Part shown: in pieces, positions 11,601 through 19,749 of the stretch
How positions within the stretch are numbered: the stretch's first letter is position 1
Layout: every line of letters begins with the position of its first letter
NCBI GenBank assembly: GCA_035649895.1
Contig: DASRIS010000011.1
Location: 1 to 32,310, forward strand
Length of the DNA: 32,310 nt
DNA from: DASSUC01 sp035649895
GTDB taxonomy: Bacteria; Actinomycetota; Actinomycetes; Mycobacteriales; Micromonosporaceae
Reading direction: 5' to 3'
Program-made: the position numbers and the translations under genes
The notes under the pieces: model-generated
Seen by the model: the letters and a program-made list of their open reading frames with translations, nothing else
The model's database searches: none
What the model was told of the DNA's origin: nothing

Positions 11601-12701
11601 CCCGGCCGGCGCGGTCGCCGCACCAGCCGGCCCAGTCGCCGCACCAGCCGGCGCGGTCAGCTCCCGGCCGGACAGCGCGGCGATCACATCGACGAGGATG
11701 TCGATCGAGCGCTCAAACTCGTCGATGCGCAGGAGCTCGTACGGGGTGTGGTCGAGGCTCGAGTCCCCGGGCCCGTACGCGATGATCGGCACGCCCCAGA
11801 CGGGCCCGACGATGTTCATGTCGGAGGTCCCGGTCTTCACCTTGAACGCGGGCCGGCCACCGTGCCGCCGGATCGCCCGCAGGAACGCCCGGACCAGCGG
11901 GTTGTTCTTGTCGGACAGGATCGGCAGGGCGTCGTCGACGTGCTCGATGGTGGCACCGTCCCGGATCGCCTCGGCGTGCGCCTTGAGGTCCGCCGGGTCC
12001 AGCCCGACCGGCAGCCGGGCGTGACCGACCAGCTCCACCTCGGTGCGCTCCGGGGTCGCCTTCTGCTGGATGTCCTGAAGGCTGAGGTCGAGCTGGTAGA
12101 ACACCGACTTGCCCTCGTTGTAGGCGTCCCGGTAGGCGCACAGCCCGTTCCAGTAGTCCACCGCACGCTGTAGTGGCGACGGTCCCGCCGCCGCGCCGTG
12201 CTCCGGCACCGACACACCGTGGTAGCGCACGGCGAGGCGCCCCTTGTACCCCAGCGTGACCCCCTGCCAGCCGCTCGGCTCGCCGACGATCGCGTAGTCC
12301 GGCCGGTACCTGTCCACAATGTACCGCGCCCCGCGGGAGGTCAGCGTCTCCTCCTCGACCGCGCCGACCAGCACCACCCGCCGGCCCGGGACGGCGGCGA
12401 GCCGGACCAGCGCGGCGGCGCACGCCGCGAACGGCCCCTTGGCGTCGACCGCACCGCGGCCGTGCACGCTCCCGTCGACCACCGCTACCCCGCGGTCGCC
12501 CTCCACCGTGTCGATGTGGCCCAGGAAGAGCAGCGCACAGTCACCGGTCCCGATCTGCGCGCAGATGTTGCCGGCCTCGTCGATGTACGCGTCAAGACCA
12601 GCCTGGCGCAGCTGGTCCCGGGCGTACGCGGTGACCACCTGCTCGGAGCCGGACGGGCTGTAGCGCTCTACCAGACCAACCAGAAAGCTAACCGGGTCCA
12701 T
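11571..12701 (-). CDS. lysK: LysK-type M20 metallopeptidase releasing the amino acid from AmCP
   Basis: A 376-residue M20-family zinc hydrolase. It cleaves the isopeptide bond between carrier and finished amino acid. Metal and catalytic landmarks are GHIDTVEGD, GRGAVDAKGPFAA, EEETLTSRGA, GEPSGWQGVTLGYKG and DHTPYELLRIDEF. ATG 12701 is preferred over 12734 because AGGAG lies 6 bp before it. The start overlaps the lysZ end by 14 bp. The C-terminus is extended by an Ala/Pro/Gly tail encoded by a 21-bp tandem repeat and ends inside the lysY gene on the other strand. Normal LysK proteins end soon after the DHTPYE region, so the tail is probably dispensable. Confidence 0.94.
   Translation of the reverse strand: MDPVSFLVGLVERYSPSGSEQVVTAYARDQLRQAGLDAYIDEAGNICAQIGTGDCALLFLGHIDTVEGDRGVAVVDGSVHGRGAVDAKGPFAACAAALVRLAAVPGRRVVLVGAVEEETLTSRGARYIVDRYRPDYAIVGEPSGWQGVTLGYKGRLAVRYHGVSVPEHGAAAGPSPLQRAVDYWNGLCAYRDAYNEGKSVFYQLDLSLQDIQQKATPERTEVELVGHARLPVGLDPADLKAHAEAIRDGATIEHVDDALPILSDKNNPLVRAFLRAIRRHGGRPAFKVKTGTSDMNIVGPVWGVPIIAYGPGDSSLDHTPYELLRIDEFERSIDILVDVIAALSGRELTAPAGAATGPAGAATAPAGSDRVQAGEA
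11605..11658 (-). repeat. 21-bp in-frame tandem repeat in the lysK 3' end
   Basis: Units at 11605-11625 and 11626-11646 differ at two or three bases, followed by a partial unit at 11647-11658. They encode the repeated PAGAAT-type tail of the LysK-like protein. The repeat begins 5 bp past the lysY stop codon on the other strand. Confidence 0.93.
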
Positions 12702-13584
12702 TGTGATCTCCTGGGAAGAGCTGGGTGCCACCACCGGACAGGGCGGCGGTCACCGGGGCAGGGGCGAGCGCGGAGGCGATCGCCACCCGGGCCACGCCGC
12801 TGGTGAGCGCGGCCGCCGCGGCGGCGAGCTTGACCCGCATCCGACCGCTGGCCATGGGCATCAGCCGCGCGTCGAGCTCGGCCAGCCGTCCGTGGCGCAC
12901 CAGCGCGCCACCCGTGCCGTCGGTCAGACCTTCGACATCGCTGAGCAGCACCAGGTCGCTGGCCTTCAGCGCCGTGGCGACGGCCGCCGCGACGCGGTCA
13001 CCGTCCACATTGATCACCCGGCCGTCCCAGCTCAGCGCGAGCGGGGCCAGCACCGGGACCAACCCGTGGCCGATCAGCGTACGCAGCAGGGCGGCGTCGA
13101 CCTGCTCGACGTATCCCGAGTGGTTCCCGCGCAGCAGGCGGGTCTTGCCACCCTCCACGATGCGCAGCACGTCCTTGCGGGGGCCGCGCAGCAGCCCACC
13201 ATCCACACCGGACAGCCCGAAGGCGCCCACGCCGTGCTGGTGGAGCTGGACCACCAGGCTCTTGTTGACCAGACCGGCGGTGGCCATCAGCAGCGTCGCT
13301 ATGTCGGCCTCGCCGGTGAACCGCCCCTCGACGCCGGAGGCGGAGACGACCCGACGGGGCGCGATGCCGCGCTCCCGGCTGACCTGGTCGATAGTTGCCG
13401 AGCCGCCGTGCACCAGCACGACCGGCCGCCCCGTCCGGGCGAGACCGGCGAGGTCGGCGACGACCGCCTGGTAGCTGTCGCCCACCTTGCCGCTGACCTT
13501 CACCACGAGCGGTACGGCGGCGTCCGGGAGTGGCGCCACAGCGTCCGGAAGCGGTGCGACGGCGTCGGGCCCGGCTATACCCAT
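12688..13584 (-). CDS. lysZ: LysZ-type amino acid kinase acting on AmCP-bound glutamate
   Basis: A 298-residue amino-acid-kinase-family protein that phosphorylates the side-chain carboxylate of the tethered amino acid. Landmarks are VVKVSGKVGDS (nucleotide and substrate glycines), VLVHGGSATIDQVSRERG, a GLVNKSLV block, GLSGVDGGLLRGPRKD, and the ATP-site INVDGDRVAAAVA. These match LysZ better than ArgB. The usual HGGG is HGGS here. The N-terminus has about 26 extra residues made of three seven-residue repeats (DAVAPLP). ATG 13584 lies 7 bp after the sulfotransferase stop, with a weak ribosome-binding site; a downstream GTG before VKVSGK would remove the repeats. The 3' end overlaps the start of lysK. 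Confidence 0.93.
   Translation of the reverse strand: MGIAGPDAVAPLPDAVAPLPDAAVPLVVKVSGKVGDSYQAVVADLAGLARTGRPVVLVHGGSATIDQVSRERGIAPRRVVSASGVEGRFTGEADIATLLMATAGLVNKSLVVQLHQHGVGAFGLSGVDGGLLRGPRKDVLRIVEGGKTRLLRGNHSGYVEQVDAALLRTLIGHGLVPVLAPLALSWDGRVINVDGDRVAAAVATALKASDLVLLSDVEGLTDGTGGALVRHGRLAELDARLMPMASGRMRVKLAAAAAALTSGVARVAIASALAPAPVTAALSGGGTQLFPGDHNGPG
13504..13566 (-). repeat. 21-bp x 3 in-frame repeat at the lysZ 5' end
   Basis: Three consecutive 21-bp units encode DAVAPLP, DAVAPLP and DAAVPLV at residues 7-27 of the kinase. The core kinase fold begins directly after them, so the repeat forms an added N-terminal extension. Confidence 0.9.
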
Positions 13585-13591
13585 CGGCGGC

Positions 13592-14335
13592 TCACGCGGT
13601 GTCCACAGGGGTCTGGGCGGCGGCCAGGCGGAAGGCGTACATCTCCTCGTAGAACGGCCGGTGGTAGCTGGCCACCTCCGCCAGCCAGGTGTTGTTGTCA
13701 GGGCGGACCGGGTAGGTGTGGCGGTAGTCGACGAAACCGGTGCTGGCGGTCACGTCCCGGTGCCACCGCTGGGTGAGCCGCCACTCCGGCCGGTCGCTGG
13801 GGCCCCACCGCAGCGGCTCGGGCATGAAGCCGAGGCCGACCCGGTGGCAGTACGCCTGGACCATCGCCTGCGGGTCACGCATCAGGTCGTCCGCGTCGAC
13901 CACCACCGGAGGCTCACCGGTGGCCGCCATGACCGCGCGGAATATTCCATAGAGCCGGTCGAACCCCACCTCGTCCCGTTCCATCTCCGGCTTGAGGGAG
14001 TAGTACGAGGCGACCACGTCCTCGGGCCGGCGGATCAGGAACGTGTTCGTCATCCGGCGGTACAGCCGAGGGTCGGACAGCAGCGGCTCGTAGGAGTAGT
14101 CCGTCGTCTCCTTGATGAACATGCGTCGCCGGGCCGCCTTCGCCAGCAGCAGGTCGAGCAGGCCGGTCAGGGAGACCGCCCGGACACTATCCACAATGAA
14201 CTCACCGCTTGCGCACAGGTAGGAGAAGGGCTCGTGCACGACCTCCAGGTCCTTGCGCTCGACCATCATCCGTTCGAACGCCGTGGAGCGGGACCGGGGC
14301 ACCGCCCACAGGGTGATGACCGGGCTGGCTGTCAT
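13592..14335 (-). CDS. PAPS-dependent sulfotransferase family protein
   Basis: A 247-residue P-loop sulfotransferase-like protein. The 5'-phosphosulfate loop is AVPRSRSTAFERMM (residues 11-24), followed by a VVHEPFS block. The 3'-phosphate site is FLIRRPEDVVASYYSL (about 100-115), with the characteristic RxPxxxxxS pattern. The expected reaction is sulfate transfer from PAPS to a hydroxyl. Sulfation followed by sulfate elimination is the established logic for forming the aziridine of azabicyclic DADH-derived units (azinomycin and ficellomycin families), so a hydroxyl of the AmCP product is the likely target here (inference). ATGA overlap with the upstream gene fixes the start and indicates coupling. 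No PAPS-synthesis genes are in the window. Confidence 0.85.
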   Translation of the reverse strand: MTASPVITLWAVPRSRSTAFERMMVERKDLEVVHEPFSYLCASGEFIVDSVRAVSLTGLLDLLLAKAARRRMFIKETTDYSYEPLLSDPRLYRRMTNTFLIRRPEDVVASYYSLKPEMERDEVGFDRLYGIFRAVMAATGEPPVVVDADDLMRDPQAMVQAYCHRVGLGFMPEPLRWGPSDRPEWRLTQRWHRDVTASTGFVDYRHTYPVRPDNNTWLAEVASYHRPFYEEMYAFRLAAAQTPVDTA

Positions 14336-15522
14336 AGCGCCATACCCGCCGGGACCACCAGGCGTGGGTCCGCCGGCTGGGCCCAGTGATGGCCGCCCGC
14401 GGCGAACCGTCGCTGCTGCGCCGGGACGCCACCGTCCACATGGATGCCGGTGACGAGCACGGTTCCGCGGTGCACAGCGAGGGTCACCGTCGCCGAGGCC
14501 CGTTCCACGAGCACGTCCAGCGCCGCCCGGGCAGCCTCGGCGGCGGGGTCCAGGTAGCGGGCCTCATACACCGCCTCGCCCAGCTCCACGCTGAGCCGGT
14601 CGAACATCTGGCGGGCGCGCCGGTCAAGGTGCACCTCCAGCACCCGGTCACGGGCCCGGTCGAGCACCTCGAGCGCGGGTGCCTCGTACACCCCGCGGCA
14701 CTGCGTGCCGATGATCCGGCTCTCCAGCACGTCGCGCAGCCACACGCCGTTGCGCGCGCCCACCGTATGGGCACGCCCGAGCCAGGCGAGCGGCTCCGGA
14801 CCGCTGCCCTCGACATCGACAACCCCGCCCCGCTCGAACCGTACGGTCACCGTCTCCGGCCGGTCGGGAGCGTCGGCCGGCCACACGCTCCAGCGCGGCG
14901 ACACGATGGTCACCGGCGTACGCAGGTCCTCCAGGGCCGTCTGCTCGTGCGAGGCGCCGGCCAGGTTGGCGTCGGTGGAGCGGTCCGCGTCGCTGCCCTC
15001 GTCCAGCGCGAGCCCGGCGACCGCGGCGAGCATCGCGGCCCTGTCGGGGAACCGGGCCAGTGCGGCCGGGTCGGTCCACGGTGCATAGACGCCCATGCCG
15101 GGGGCGAACGCCTGGGCGTAGCGCGCGAAGCGGCGCTGGTCGTTGCCCCCGCCCACGCACCCGTGGACGATGACGGCGCAGCCGTCGGCGTGCATGACCG
15201 GGGTGAGGTCCCGGACCAGCACAAGCCGCGAACCGCTGGTGGTGTTCCAGTAGCCCCCGTCGTGCCGGGCGCGGTAGCGCAGCAGGTCGGCCGCTAGCGC
15301 CGCCATGGGCGCCTTCATGTCGACGACGGAGGCGGACATGCCACGCTGCCGCAACGAGCGCGCGAGGGCGGCGAGCTCCGCAGCAGGCGACTGGCCCAGG
15401 TCGGCGATGTAGTGGTGCGCGGAGACGCCCTGTTCCTGTAGCCAGACGGCGGCGGCCAGAGCGGAGAGACCGCCCGACTGGAAGACACCCACCTTCACCC
15501 CGGCCAGGTCGGCGATGAGCAC
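14332..15522 (-). CDS. Argininosuccinate synthase (ArgG)-like protein with altered PP-loop
   Basis: A 396-residue protein aligning with argininosuccinate synthase over its full length: YIADLGQ, HGCVGGGNDQRRFARY, STDANLAGASHE, RNGVWLRDVLESRIIG and RGVYEAPALEVL. The ATP-binding loop should read SGGLDTS but is SGGLSALA, losing the aspartate and hydroxyl residues. ArgG adenylates citrulline and adds aspartate; ArgH then makes a guanidine. A guanidino-decorated DADH unit exists in ficellomycin, so a similar decoration is plausible. However, no argH is present and the loop is changed, so it may perform another ligation or be inactive. The GTG start at 15522 has GGGAGGGGAGA just upstream. It is the first gene of the minus operon. 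Confidence 0.85.
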   Translation of the reverse strand: MLIADLAGVKVGVFQSGGLSALAAAVWLQEQGVSAHHYIADLGQSPAAELAALARSLRQRGMSASVVDMKAPMAALAADLLRYRARHDGGYWNTTSGSRLVLVRDLTPVMHADGCAVIVHGCVGGGNDQRRFARYAQAFAPGMGVYAPWTDPAALARFPDRAAMLAAVAGLALDEGSDADRSTDANLAGASHEQTALEDLRTPVTIVSPRWSVWPADAPDRPETVTVRFERGGVVDVEGSGPEPLAWLGRAHTVGARNGVWLRDVLESRIIGTQCRGVYEAPALEVLDRARDRVLEVHLDRRARQMFDRLSVELGEAVYEARYLDPAAEAARAALDVLVERASATVTLAVHRGTVLVTGIHVDGGVPAQQRRFAAGGHHWAQPADPRLVVPAGMAL

Positions 15523-15683
15523 GGCTCTCCCCTCCCTCTCGGAACAGATCTATTAATATCGCTGAAAGCATACAATGCATCCACTGTCACACGTGAATGT
15601 CCACTCACGTCCGGCTCGAGCCGCGATCGATATGCTGTCGTGGTCGTCGCCCGTGGACTGTCGCGTCCGTTAGGTGGTAAGCC
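15523..15683. promoter_or_regulatory. Divergent promoter region between ArgG-like gene and LysE exporter
   Basis: A 161-bp spacer between divergent genes, distinctly AT-rich at 15548-15582. It contains GCAT-ACA-ATGC at 15568-15578, a small inverted repeat that could be an operator. Promoters for both the minus AmCP operon and the exporter must lie here. An AGGTGG at 15672-15677 is the exporter's ribosome-binding site. Confidence 0.6.
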
Positions 15684-16319
15684 GTGAGCTGGGCATTCAT
15701 TGATCCAGGCTTGTTTGCACTGTTCCTGGTCGCCGCCGTGATTATCTACATCACACCAGGTCCGGACATGCTCTACGTGCTCGCGCACGCGCTGAGCATG
15801 GGCACCTGGGCCGGCATCGTCGCCTCGCTCGGCATGGGGATAGGCATGGCGGTGCACACGACCGCCGCCACCCTGGGACTCGCCACGCTGCTGCAGGCCA
15901 CGCCGGTGGTGTACCAGGTGATCCGCTACGCCGGTGCGGCGTACCTGGCCTATCTCGGCATCCGGACCTGGCTGAGCAGCGCGGCGGCGGCCGGCGAGAT
16001 CGCCGAGGGGGTCAGCGTCCCACTGCGGACCGTGCTGTGGCGGGCAGCCATCACCAACCTGCTCAACCCGAAGATCATCCTGTTCTACGTGGCGTTCCTG
16101 CCGCAGTTCGTGAACACCAGTCTCGGGCGTACCACCCTTCAGTTCCTCGTGCTGGGCGTGATCTTCGTCATCATGGGTCTCATCGCCGACTTCGCCGTCG
16201 CCCTGCTCGGCGGCCGGGTCGGCGAGTGGCTGCTCTGGCGCAAGAACGCCCGCGTGATGGTCAACCGGGCGGCGGCTGTCGTGTTCGTCGGCCTGGCGGT
16301 CCGCCTGGTGGTGGCCTGA
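15684..16319 (+). CDS. LysE/RhtB-family amino acid exporter
   Basis: A 211-residue membrane protein with the LysE/RhtB signature near the N-terminus (YITPGPDMLYVLAHAL, about residues 24-39) and roughly six hydrophobic segments. ITNLLNPKIILFYVAFLPQFV is the second family block. Such proteins export amino acids such as lysine, threonine or homoserine across the cytoplasmic membrane. Being divergent from the AmCP minus operon, it probably exports the free non-proteinogenic amino acid, or a product, and so provides self-protection (inference). The GTG start at 15684 follows AGGTGG by 6 bp. A hairpin lies 33 bp past the stop. Confidence 0.92.
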   Translation: MSWAFIDPGLFALFLVAAVIIYITPGPDMLYVLAHALSMGTWAGIVASLGMGIGMAVHTTAATLGLATLLQATPVVYQVIRYAGAAYLAYLGIRTWLSSAAAAGEIAEGVSVPLRTVLWRAAITNLLNPKIILFYVAFLPQFVNTSLGRTTLQFLVLGVIFVIMGLIADFAVALLGGRVGEWLLWRKNARVMVNRAAAVVFVGLAVRLVVA

Positions 16320-16351
16320 GCACCAGCGCCTCGCACACCCCCGAGGCACGC

Positions 16352-16370
16352 CGGCCGGAGGAGCCGGCCG
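16352..16370 (+). terminator. GC-rich hairpin after the LysE exporter gene
   Basis: CGGCCGG-AGGAG-CCGGCCG forms a perfect 7-bp stem with a 5-base loop, 33 bp after the stop codon. There is no T-tract, which is common for actinobacterial terminators. Confidence 0.5.
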
Positions 16371-16570
16371 CCCCGGTCAGCGCGTGCCGAGGGCCGCCGG
16401 CGAGCGCGGTGAGGACGAGGAAACGCCGGCTCGGTCACTCCCTCCATCGGGCAAGATCTCCAGGCGTCGAGGCCCCCAGGCATCTAGACGGAGTCAGAGA
16501 AACGGAGCCGGGCGTTAAGAACCCGTCAAGATCAGCGGACCTGTCCCTGGGAGACCGTTGACTGTCCGGT

Positions 16571-17869
16571 GTGTTGAGAGGGCCGAAGCGGCTGTTGGTG
16601 GGTCGCCCGCTGCGCAGTGACCGGCTCGGCGAGACCCTGCTGTCCAAGCGGCTGGCGCTGCCGATCTTCGCCAGCGACCCGCTGTCCTCGGTGGCGTACG
16701 CGACCCAGGAGATCCTGCTCGTGCTCTCCCTGGGCGGCCTGGCGTACCTGTACCTGGCGCCGTGGATCGCCGTGGCGGTCGTGGTGCTGCTGGCCGTGGT
16801 GGTGGTCTCCTACCGGCAGGTCGTGCGCGCCTACCCGTCCGGCGGCGGCTCCTACGAGGTGGCGACGAGAAACCTGGGCCGCTCCGCCGGGCTGGTGGTC
16901 GCCGCCGCGCTGCTGGTCGACTACGTCATGACGGTGGCGGTCTCGGTCGCCGCCGGCGTCGACAACATCATCTCCGCGCTGCCGGCGCTGAACCCGCACC
17001 GGGTCGGCATCAACATCGGGTTCGTCGTCTTCCTGATGGCCATGAACCTACGCGGCGTGCGGGAGTCGGGAAGGACGTTCGCCATCCCGACGTACCTGTT
17101 CGTCGCCGGTGCCATCGTGATGGTCGCGGTGGGCCTGGGCCGTGCCGTGGCGGGCCAGGCACCGGTGGCCGAGAGCGCCAGCTGGCAGGTCCGCCCGGAG
17201 CAGGTGGGGCTGACCGGGCTCGCGGTGGCGTTGCTCACCCTGCGGGCGTTCGCATCGGGCTGCACCGCCCTGACCGGTGTGGAGGCGATCTCCAACGGCG
17301 TACCCGCATTCAAACCGCCCAAGAGCGGGAACGCCGCCCGCACCCTGGCCACTATGGGCGCCATCGCGATCACCATGTTCGCGAACACCGCGCTGCGCCG
17401 TACCGCATCGACGGTCACCGGTGAGGCGCCGGTAGTGACCACCGACGCGTTCACCGTCGACCTGACCAACCGGCGCGTCACCACGCCCGGCGGCCAGGTG
17501 CGGCTCACCCCTACCGAGTGGCACCTGCTGGAGGTGCTCGCCCGCCACCCCGGCCGGCTCGTCACCCACCAGCAGCTGCTGCACGAGGTGTGGGGGCCGC
17601 AGTACACCACCGAGACCAACTACCTGCGCGTGCACATTGCAAACCTGCGTCGCAAGCTCGAACCCGACCCCGCCCGACCCCGCTATGTGCTCACCGACCC
17701 CGGCATCGGCTACCGCTTTGTGGCCAGCCCCGAACAGCGCCGCCGCCAACCCAGCGCGTGGGGTCAGCCTCCGACGTGGATGCCTGGGCGGCGGGCGGGA
17801 TCCGGTTCGCTCTTGCGGAGGACCTCCCGGACGACGGGGGCGGTGTCGCCGCGGCCGAGGAGCAGGTAG
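16571..17869 (+). pseudogene. Fusion of a truncated APC permease to the KdpE DNA-binding domain
   Basis: One continuous 432-codon frame made from two unrelated genes. Residues 1 to about 271 match the start of a roughly 650-residue APC-type permease (LPIFASDPLSSVAYATQEIL, YPSGGGSYEVATRNLG), with about seven membrane segments. The match breaks off inside a helix at ITMFAN. From about residue 274 it is the C-terminal winged-helix domain of the potassium-response regulator KdpE (VRLTPTEWHLLEVL, TETNYLRVHIANLRRKLEPD, GYRF). The junction is near 17381-17396. KdpE's receiver domain is absent, and its normal stop is lost: the frame runs on into the antisense of the next gene. The simplest origin is a deletion that removed the rest of the permease and the kdp genes up to mid-kdpE. 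Whether the fusion is expressed is unknown. Confidence 0.9.
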
Positions 17870-19749
17870 CGGAACAGGTGCATGAGCGGGGGGCCCTCGG
17901 CCCATTCGAAGTAGCAGTGCGGTCGTACGCCGGTGCCGTCGCGGAGCGCGAGCAGGATCGCGGCGATGGCGTTGGGCACCGCGGGGCTGTCGGCCCGCAG
18001 GACGCGGTGGCCGTCGACCTCGACGCCGCGGACGGTGAGCACGTTGCTGAATGCCGACGGGTCGATGACGTCGACCTCCAGGAACAGCACGTCGGCAGGG
18101 TCGGGAACCGGGTTCATGCCGCGCTGTTCGCGCTCCTTGGCGGCGTACTCTGCGGCGTCACCGCTCTGGCGTTGGTTGGCGACGATGTTGAGGGCGTTGT
18201 CGTAGGCGATGGAGTCGGTGATGAACCGGCGGGCGACGGGGTCGAGCTCGATCCGGTCGGCGCGCAGCTCGGTGGTGCGGGACACCCGGGAGATGAGGGA
18301 GACCACGATGATGCCGGCGATGAACATTGCGGAGATGGTGATGCCGTCGGGCTTCTCCCTGATGTTCTCGGCCAGTGCGTAGAGCAGGACCAGCGTGAGC
18401 AGCGTGAAGCCCGCGGTCGCGGGGCGCTGCCGGCGGCGGGCGGCGGAGATGGTGACCGCGACGGCGCCGGAGACCATCATCGCCAGGATGCCGGTCGCGT
18501 ACGCACCGGCCTGGGCGTTGACGTCGGCGCCGAACGCGATGGTGATGCCGATGCAGATGAGCGTGTACACGATGACGACCGGGCGGACCGCGCGACCCCA
18601 CTCCGGGGCCATGCCGTAGGAGGGCAGGTACCGGGGCACGATGTTGACCAGGCCGGCCATCGCCGAGGCACCGGCGAACCACAGGATCAGGATCGTGCTG
18701 ACGTCGTAGACGGTGCCGAACGCCTCACCGAGCCGCTCGTGTGCGAGGTATGCCAGCGCGCGGCCGTTGGCCTCGCCGCCGGGTCCGAACTCCTCGGCGG
18801 GGATCAGGACGGTCGTGACAAAGCTAGTCGCGACCAGATACACCGACATGATCACCGCGGCGGCGGTGAGCAGCTTGCGGGTGTTGCGGATCCGCGACCG
18901 CAGGCGCTGCTCGGCATCGGTGCCCTCGGCGGCGACCAGCGGCATCATGCTCACCCCGGTCTCGAACCCGGACAGGCCCAGCACCAGCAGCGGGAACGCC
19001 AGCACGGCAGGGCCGATGACCCCGCCCAGCCCACCCCGACCCTCGGTGAGGGCGTCCGTCCAGGCAGACAACGCGCCCGGCGTGGTGAGCACCCCATCCA
19101 GCCCGACCGCCACGACCACCGCGTTGAGGCCGAGAAAGACCGCGACGAGCGGGACCGCGACGCCGACCGCCTCGCTGAAGCCGAGCAGGAACACCCCGCC
19201 CAGGATGAGCAGCAGCACGACCGTGACGGCTACGGCGTGGCCGTGCAGGAAGCCGGGCAGGTACGGGTTCTCCAGGGTATGCACCGAAGCGTCCGCGGCG
19301 GACAGCGTGATGGTGATGATCCAGGAGGTGGCGACGAAGCCGAGCAGGACCAGAACGAACAGCTTGCCGCGCCAGAACGGCAGCAGGCCCTCCAGCATCG
19401 CCACCGAACCTTGCCCCTGTGGGCTCTCCTGGGCGACGCGGCGGTACATGGGCAGCATCCCGAGCAGCGTCAGCGCGACGATGAGCAGCGTCGCCAGCGG
19501 CGACAGCGCCCCAGCGGCGACCGCGGCGATGCCGGGCAGGTAGGCCAGGGTGGAGAAGTAGTCCACGCCGGTCAGGCACATGACCTTCCACCACGCGTGC
19601 GGCTTGGCATGCGCCTCGTCGGCCTCCGGGCCGACCACCGGGTGCACCCGGTGCTCCAGCAGCCACCGCGCGATCCCGCTGGCCGGGCCCGCCGGGCGGA
19701 CCGGACTGTCCATCACCGCCGGTATGGCAAGCTCATCCGTGCTACCCAT
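17764..19749 (-). CDS. APC-superfamily permease (KimA/YdaO-like potassium or amino acid transporter)
   Basis: A 661-residue membrane protein with about 12 hydrophobic segments (from about residue 45 to 470) and a soluble C-terminal domain of about 170 residues. WWKVMCLTGVDYFSTLAYLPG near residue 44 and GLSGFETGVSMMPLV around residue 250 are typical of the KimA-like APC subgroup. These proteins import potassium or amino acids. ATG 19749 is chosen because GAGGAAGAGG lies just upstream; the open frame extends to 20655 without homology. The 3' end overlaps the convergent permease/KdpE fusion by 106 bp. Finding a KimA-like permease next to KdpE sequence suggests a former potassium-uptake locus. 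It shows no link to the biosynthetic pathway. Confidence 0.92.
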   Translation of the reverse strand: MGSTDELAIPAVMDSPVRPAGPASGIARWLLEHRVHPVVGPEADEAHAKPHAWWKVMCLTGVDYFSTLAYLPGIAAVAAGALSPLATLLIVALTLLGMLPMYRRVAQESPQGQGSVAMLEGLLPFWRGKLFVLVLLGFVATSWIITITLSAADASVHTLENPYLPGFLHGHAVAVTVVLLLILGGVFLLGFSEAVGVAVPLVAVFLGLNAVVVAVGLDGVLTTPGALSAWTDALTEGRGGLGGVIGPAVLAFPLLVLGLSGFETGVSMMPLVAAEGTDAEQRLRSRIRNTRKLLTAAAVIMSVYLVATSFVTTVLIPAEEFGPGGEANGRALAYLAHERLGEAFGTVYDVSTILILWFAGASAMAGLVNIVPRYLPSYGMAPEWGRAVRPVVIVYTLICIGITIAFGADVNAQAGAYATGILAMMVSGAVAVTISAARRRQRPATAGFTLLTLVLLYALAENIREKPDGITISAMFIAGIIVVSLISRVSRTTELRADRIELDPVARRFITDSIAYDNALNIVANQRQSGDAAEYAAKEREQRGMNPVPDPADVLFLEVDVIDPSAFSNVLTVRGVEVDGHRVLRADSPAVPNAIAAILLALRDGTGVRPHCYFEWAEGPPLMHLFRYLLLGRGDTAPVVREVLRKSEPDPARRPGIHVGG

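Noticed and set aside
4801..15579. Shared 8-mer TGCATTGT in the promoter regions of both AmCP operons (4801-4808 and, reverse, 15572-15579)
   Set aside because: An 8-base match between two spacers of this size is expected by chance about as often as not, and the flanks do not align.
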